A stretch of 64,000 bases of DNA. Source: DASVWZ01 sp963715675. Its GTDB lineage: Bacteria > Acidobacteriota > Terriglobia > Terriglobales > Acidobacteriaceae. Positions 61,475 through 64,000 of the stretch are shown in pieces. Made by a program: the position numbers and the translations under genes. The notes under the pieces were generated by a model. The model had not been told where the DNA came from, did no database searches, and worked only from the letters and a program-made list of their open reading frames with translations. Within the stretch, counting starts at the first letter, position 1, and every line of letters starts with the position of its first letter. Location: the NCBI GenBank assembly GCA_963715675.1, contig OY970265.1:1178001-1242000 (forward strand), given 5' to 3'.

Positions 61475-61962
61475 TGCTGGCCGATCCGGTCGATTTCCGT
61501 TTTGATGGCCAGCCGGTCCAGAGCGGCCAGCGGAAGTGAGAGGAACAGGCCGATTCTGCGCTCGAGCATGAAAAACGCGTCGCGGTATGCGCGTTGCACT
61601 TCCGCCGGTGATCCTTGAACTGCCGCCGGATCCGGCACACCCCAGTGGGCGGTCATGGGCTGCCCGGGCCACACCGGGCACACTTCGCTGGCAGCGTTGT
61701 CGCAGACGGTGAAGACGAAATCGAGTTTGGGCGCGCCGGGCCGGCTGAATTCTTCCCAGCTCTTGCTGCGGAGGCCTTTGGTGGGAACGTGGGCGGCTTC
61801 GAGCTGCCGGAGGGCCTCGGGCCGAACCTCACCCGCAGGATGACTTCCCGCACTGTATGCGGTGAAAGCAGCAGCGCCCTTGTGGTTCATGATGGCTTCG
61901 GCCATGATGGACCGGGCTGAGTTTCCGGTACAAAGAAAAAGAACGTTGTAGGCTCTTTGCAT
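61471..61962 (-). CDS. arsC: Arsenate reductase, LMW-phosphatase type
   Basis: 163 residues. Active-site loop CTGNSARS (Cys11, Arg17), then redox Cys87 and Cys95 in VCDNAASEVCPVW, the three-Cys arrangement of thioredoxin-coupled ArsC. Reduces arsenate to arsenite. The ATG at 61962 follows a weak ribosome-binding region. Upstream is arsM and downstream acr3, overlapping by 4 bp. Confidence 0.93.
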   Translation of the reverse strand: MQRAYNVLFLCTGNSARSIMAEAIMNHKGAAAFTAYSAGSHPAGEVRPEALRQLEAAHVPTKGLRSKSWEEFSRPGAPKLDFVFTVCDNAASEVCPVWPGQPMTAHWGVPDPAAVQGSPAEVQRAYRDAFFMLERRIGLFLSLPLAALDRLAIKTEIDRIGQQ

Positions 61963-62059
61963 TATGGTTGTCTCCGTTGGTGCGAGTCCTCGCCCTGGCC
62001 CGACCGGTCTCGCACGGGCGAGCACGCCCGCGCCTACATCGGACGATTCGGCGCGTTCT

Positions 62060-62920
62060 CTATTTGCAGCACGCGGGGCTGCAGCAGGCCTGATTGCCAG
62101 AACCCGCGGGTTTCACTGCCCTTACGAATGCGCTCATGAACTTGCCATCCACCTGCGGCGCTATGGCATCCACGTCGATTCCCGAAGAAGCGAGGAACTC
62201 TCGCGCATCGTCTACCCGGTAAACCCGAGTCGGCTCGATCTTGATTTGCTCGAACCCCGCAGACAAAAGCTTCTGTCGGTATTCGTTTTCCTCGAGCGCT
62301 CCCGCTACGCAGCCCGCCCAAAGGAGAACGCTTTGCCGGATCTCGGGCGCAATCGGGCCGCGCGTGACCACATCGGACACGGCAAACCGGCCTCCCGATT
62401 TGAGCACACGGAAGGCTTCGCACAGTACTCGGTCTTTGTCGGCGGAGAGATTTATTACGCAATTCGAGATGATCACATCGACCGAGTTGTCGGGCAGCGG
62501 GATGTGTTCGATTTCGCCTTTCAGGAATTCCACGTTCTGGGCTGCAGCCTTGCGCTTGTTCTCATTGGCGAGAGCCAGCATCTCGTCGGTCATATCCAGA
62601 CCGTAGGCTTTTCCGGTGGGACCGACTCGCCGGGCCGAGAGCAGCACGTCAATGCCACCGCCCGAACCCAAGTCGAGAACCGTTTCACCGGGATTCAATT
62701 GAGCCAGAGCCGTGGGATTGCCGCAGCCGAGAGAGGCCAGGAGCGCTTCTTCCGGGATTTGTCCGGCTTGCGCGGCGTCGTACAAGTTGGCGGTTATCGG
62801 ATCGCACTGCGAAATGCCGCTTGGGGCCGCGCCGCAGCAGCAACTGCCGCCAGATTGCACGCGCAGGGCCGCCTGTCCATATTTTTCTTTGACGATTTCT
62901 TTTATATCGGGGGTACTCAT
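62060..62920 (-). CDS. arsM: Arsenite methyltransferase
   Basis: 286 residues. SAM motif VLDLGSGGGIDVLLSARRVG, GLDMTDEMLALANENKRKAA, and the arsenic-binding Cys in IISNCVINLS and VLLWAGCVAGALEENEY. The N-terminal SGGSCCCGAAPSG and the terminal NQACCSPACCK are additional Cys clusters. Makes mono- to trimethylated arsenicals. AGGTGAT precedes the ATG. It is 10 bp downstream of arsR. Confidence 0.94.
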   Translation of the reverse strand: MSTPDIKEIVKEKYGQAALRVQSGGSCCCGAAPSGISQCDPITANLYDAAQAGQIPEEALLASLGCGNPTALAQLNPGETVLDLGSGGGIDVLLSARRVGPTGKAYGLDMTDEMLALANENKRKAAAQNVEFLKGEIEHIPLPDNSVDVIISNCVINLSADKDRVLCEAFRVLKSGGRFAVSDVVTRGPIAPEIRQSVLLWAGCVAGALEENEYRQKLLSAGFEQIKIEPTRVYRVDDAREFLASSGIDVDAIAPQVDGKFMSAFVRAVKPAGSGNQACCSPACCK

Positions 62921-62930
62921 ATCACCTCTC

Positions 62931-63281
62931 CTATTTACAAAGCTGAATGATGGCGTTTGGTTTGACAGCCTGGTTTCGGGTGCAGCATTCCGCATACAGA
63001 AACTGCAGCAGCTCCTGCAGGGCGTCGGTATTGGCGGTATAGCGCAGGAAAGTGCTCTCCCGGCGAACGCGTACCAGGTCTTCGTTCTTGAGCTTGTCCA
63101 GGTGGTGCGAGAGCGTGGAGCCGGGGATATCCAATTCCGACTGAATCTCGTTCACCACCAGGCCTTCGGGATGCGCCGACAGCAGCAGTTGCATGATCCG
63201 CAGACGAGGCTCGGTACCCATCGCCGAGAACATGTCAGCATACTTGGTGACTTGGTCGGAACTAACCGGTGCGGCCTGCAT
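62931..63281 (-). CDS. arsR: ArsR-family repressor
   Basis: 116 residues. Winged helix: DMFSAMGTEPRLRIMQLLLS, DIPGSTLSHHLDKLKNEDLV, RRESTFLRYTANTDALQELL. A Cys pair in LYAECCTRN near the C-terminus is a likely arsenite site, differing from the classical CVC in the recognition helix. The ATG at 63281 lies only 6 bp after the -10 element, so the transcript is probably leaderless. First gene of the operon. Confidence 0.9.
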   Translation of the reverse strand: MQAAPVSSDQVTKYADMFSAMGTEPRLRIMQLLLSAHPEGLVVNEIQSELDIPGSTLSHHLDKLKNEDLVRVRRESTFLRYTANTDALQELLQFLYAECCTRNQAVKPNAIIQLCK

Positions 63282-63287
63282 GGTGAT

Positions 63288-63319
63288 TCTATAATTCCAC
63301 AAATATGGAAATATGTCAA
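63288..63319 (-). promoter_or_regulatory. ars promoter with operator inside
   Basis: On the minus strand TTGACA (63314-63319) and TATAGA (63288-63293) are separated by 20 bp. The spacer includes TTCCATATTTGTGGAA (63295-63310), an inverted repeat with 5-bp arms. A bound ArsR would cover the promoter. Confidence 0.65.
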
Positions 63320-63363
63320 AGGGCAAATGTGAGACAGCGATTCGTGGATTTGAAAAGGAGATC

Positions 63364-64000
63364 CTACCGGCCGGGAGGCAGGGGATAATAGCCGGCCTTG
63401 GCGTAGACATTGACGCAGGGGCGAAGGTCGGTTTTGCAGCCGGGACGGTCGATTCGAACCTCGATTTCCCGATACGCGCTGTTCAGAGTCGCCCGGGTGC
63501 GATAGCCCAAGGTGTACTCATTGCGGGCGGCGCCGACCACCCGCTGGTAAACGCCTTCAATGGCGTTCTTGGAATATTCGGCGAGAATCTCTCCGCCCGT
63601 GGCGTTGGCATATTTCGGCAAAATATCGTTGTAGCCGAACTTGGGAAGGTGCAGCTTCTCGATCTTGTTGTAGCCGGGAATCGCGGAATTCTCCACCGAA
63701 ACGCCGTAGACCATGATTCCGTTGGTGAGAAGAACTTTGAGAACGTCGCCGTAGGCAGTGTCGCTGCGGTACTCGCGGCCGTCGCTGATGATGAAGATGA
63801 TCTTGCGGCGGGCCTTGTCGCGTTTGGCCAGGTCTCTGGCCGCGGCCAGGATCGCATCGTTCAACACATGAGCCGTCTTGGCGGGGGTAACGACCGTGGG
63901 TGCGCTGGGGTCGATGGGTTGGCCATTAATAATGGGACCCTGAGTTCCGGACAAGGGGCCTCCGGTGATGGGAACGCCGTTGTTTTCCCCGGTCTTGGTT
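63364..64000 (-). CDS. VWFA-domain secreted protein, N-terminus outside the window
   Basis: The frame is open to the right edge (at least 211 codons). The C-terminal half of a von Willebrand A domain is present: KIIFIISDGREYRSDTAYGD, LLTNGIMVYGVSVENSAIPG, YANATGGEILAEYSKNAIEG and VGAARNEYTLGYR. It belongs to the VWFA-related group abundant in Acidobacteriota. Stop at 63364. Divergent relative to nothing in the window; convergence with ars is not seen since both are minus strand. Confidence 0.85.
   Translation of the reverse strand, partial: TKTGENNGVPITGGPLSGTQGPIINGQPIDPSAPTVVTPAKTAHVLNDAILAAARDLAKRDKARRKIIFIISDGREYRSDTAYGDVLKVLLTNGIMVYGVSVENSAIPGYNKIEKLHLPKFGYNDILPKYANATGGEILAEYSKNAIEGVYQRVVGAARNEYTLGYRTRATLNSAYREIEVRIDRPGCKTDLRPCVNVYAKAGYYPLPPGR

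Overview
The window looks like a chromosomal segment of an acidobacterium (Acidobacteriota, probably Terriglobia). This is inferred from gene content: GloVer-type tandem-repeat secreted proteins, a VWFA-related secreted protein, a prodomain-less S53 peptidase pair, many signal-peptide proteins of unknown function, ACR3/ArsM arsenic genes and moderately high GC. No rRNA, tRNA, CRISPR array or phage module was seen.

Layout. 0-12.7 kb is housekeeping: prolyl-tRNA synthetase (with an apparent 1-nt frameshift), a bifunctional penicillin-binding protein, a TPR protein, a KdsC-type phosphatase, a PIN-domain toxin with a composite AbrB-type antitoxin, and an Lhr-type helicase. 12.8-19 kb holds a tandem duplication of a secreted S53 peptidase gene whose joint still contains a relic of the neighbouring type III polyketide synthase gene. 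The intact synthase follows in an operon with an FAD monooxygenase and a YceI lipid-binding protein. 20-23.3 kb encodes secreted or periplasmic proteins. 23.6-30 kb is an aerobic benzoyl-CoA (box) cluster: boxC-boxB-unknown gene-boxR on the minus strand, and a BoxD/PaaZ-like aldehyde dehydrogenase divergent. Two near-identical TGCA-N6-TGCA sites lie in the shared control region. BoxA reductase and benzoate-CoA ligase are not in the window. 30-37 kb is mixed metabolism and transport (protease, APC permease, methyltransferase, P1 peptidase, YwiC-like protein with a CRP/FNR-type site).

37-54 kb is the unusual part. It has REP-flanked RAYT transposase copies in different states of decay, a dispersed repeat family built on the palindrome AATCTAGATT, and a pair of roughly 620-bp inverted repeats (42427-43049 and 50432-51052). 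These bracket a 7.4-kb block carrying SufT-like, pilin-like, response-regulator, SYLF, porin and phosphofructokinase genes. Outside the inverted repeats the genes mirror each other: a six-cysteine secreted protein and a GloVer protein on the plus strand at left, a GloVer pseudogene and two six-cysteine proteins on the minus strand at right. The block may be invertible by homologous recombination.

54-64 kb contains a succinyl-CoA:acetate-type CoA transferase, an ABC ATPase fused to an MgtE-N-like domain, an MglA-type GTPase, a kelch-like protein, a compact ars operon (arsR-arsM-arsC-acr3) with an operator inside its promoter, and the 3' part of a VWFA protein running off the window.
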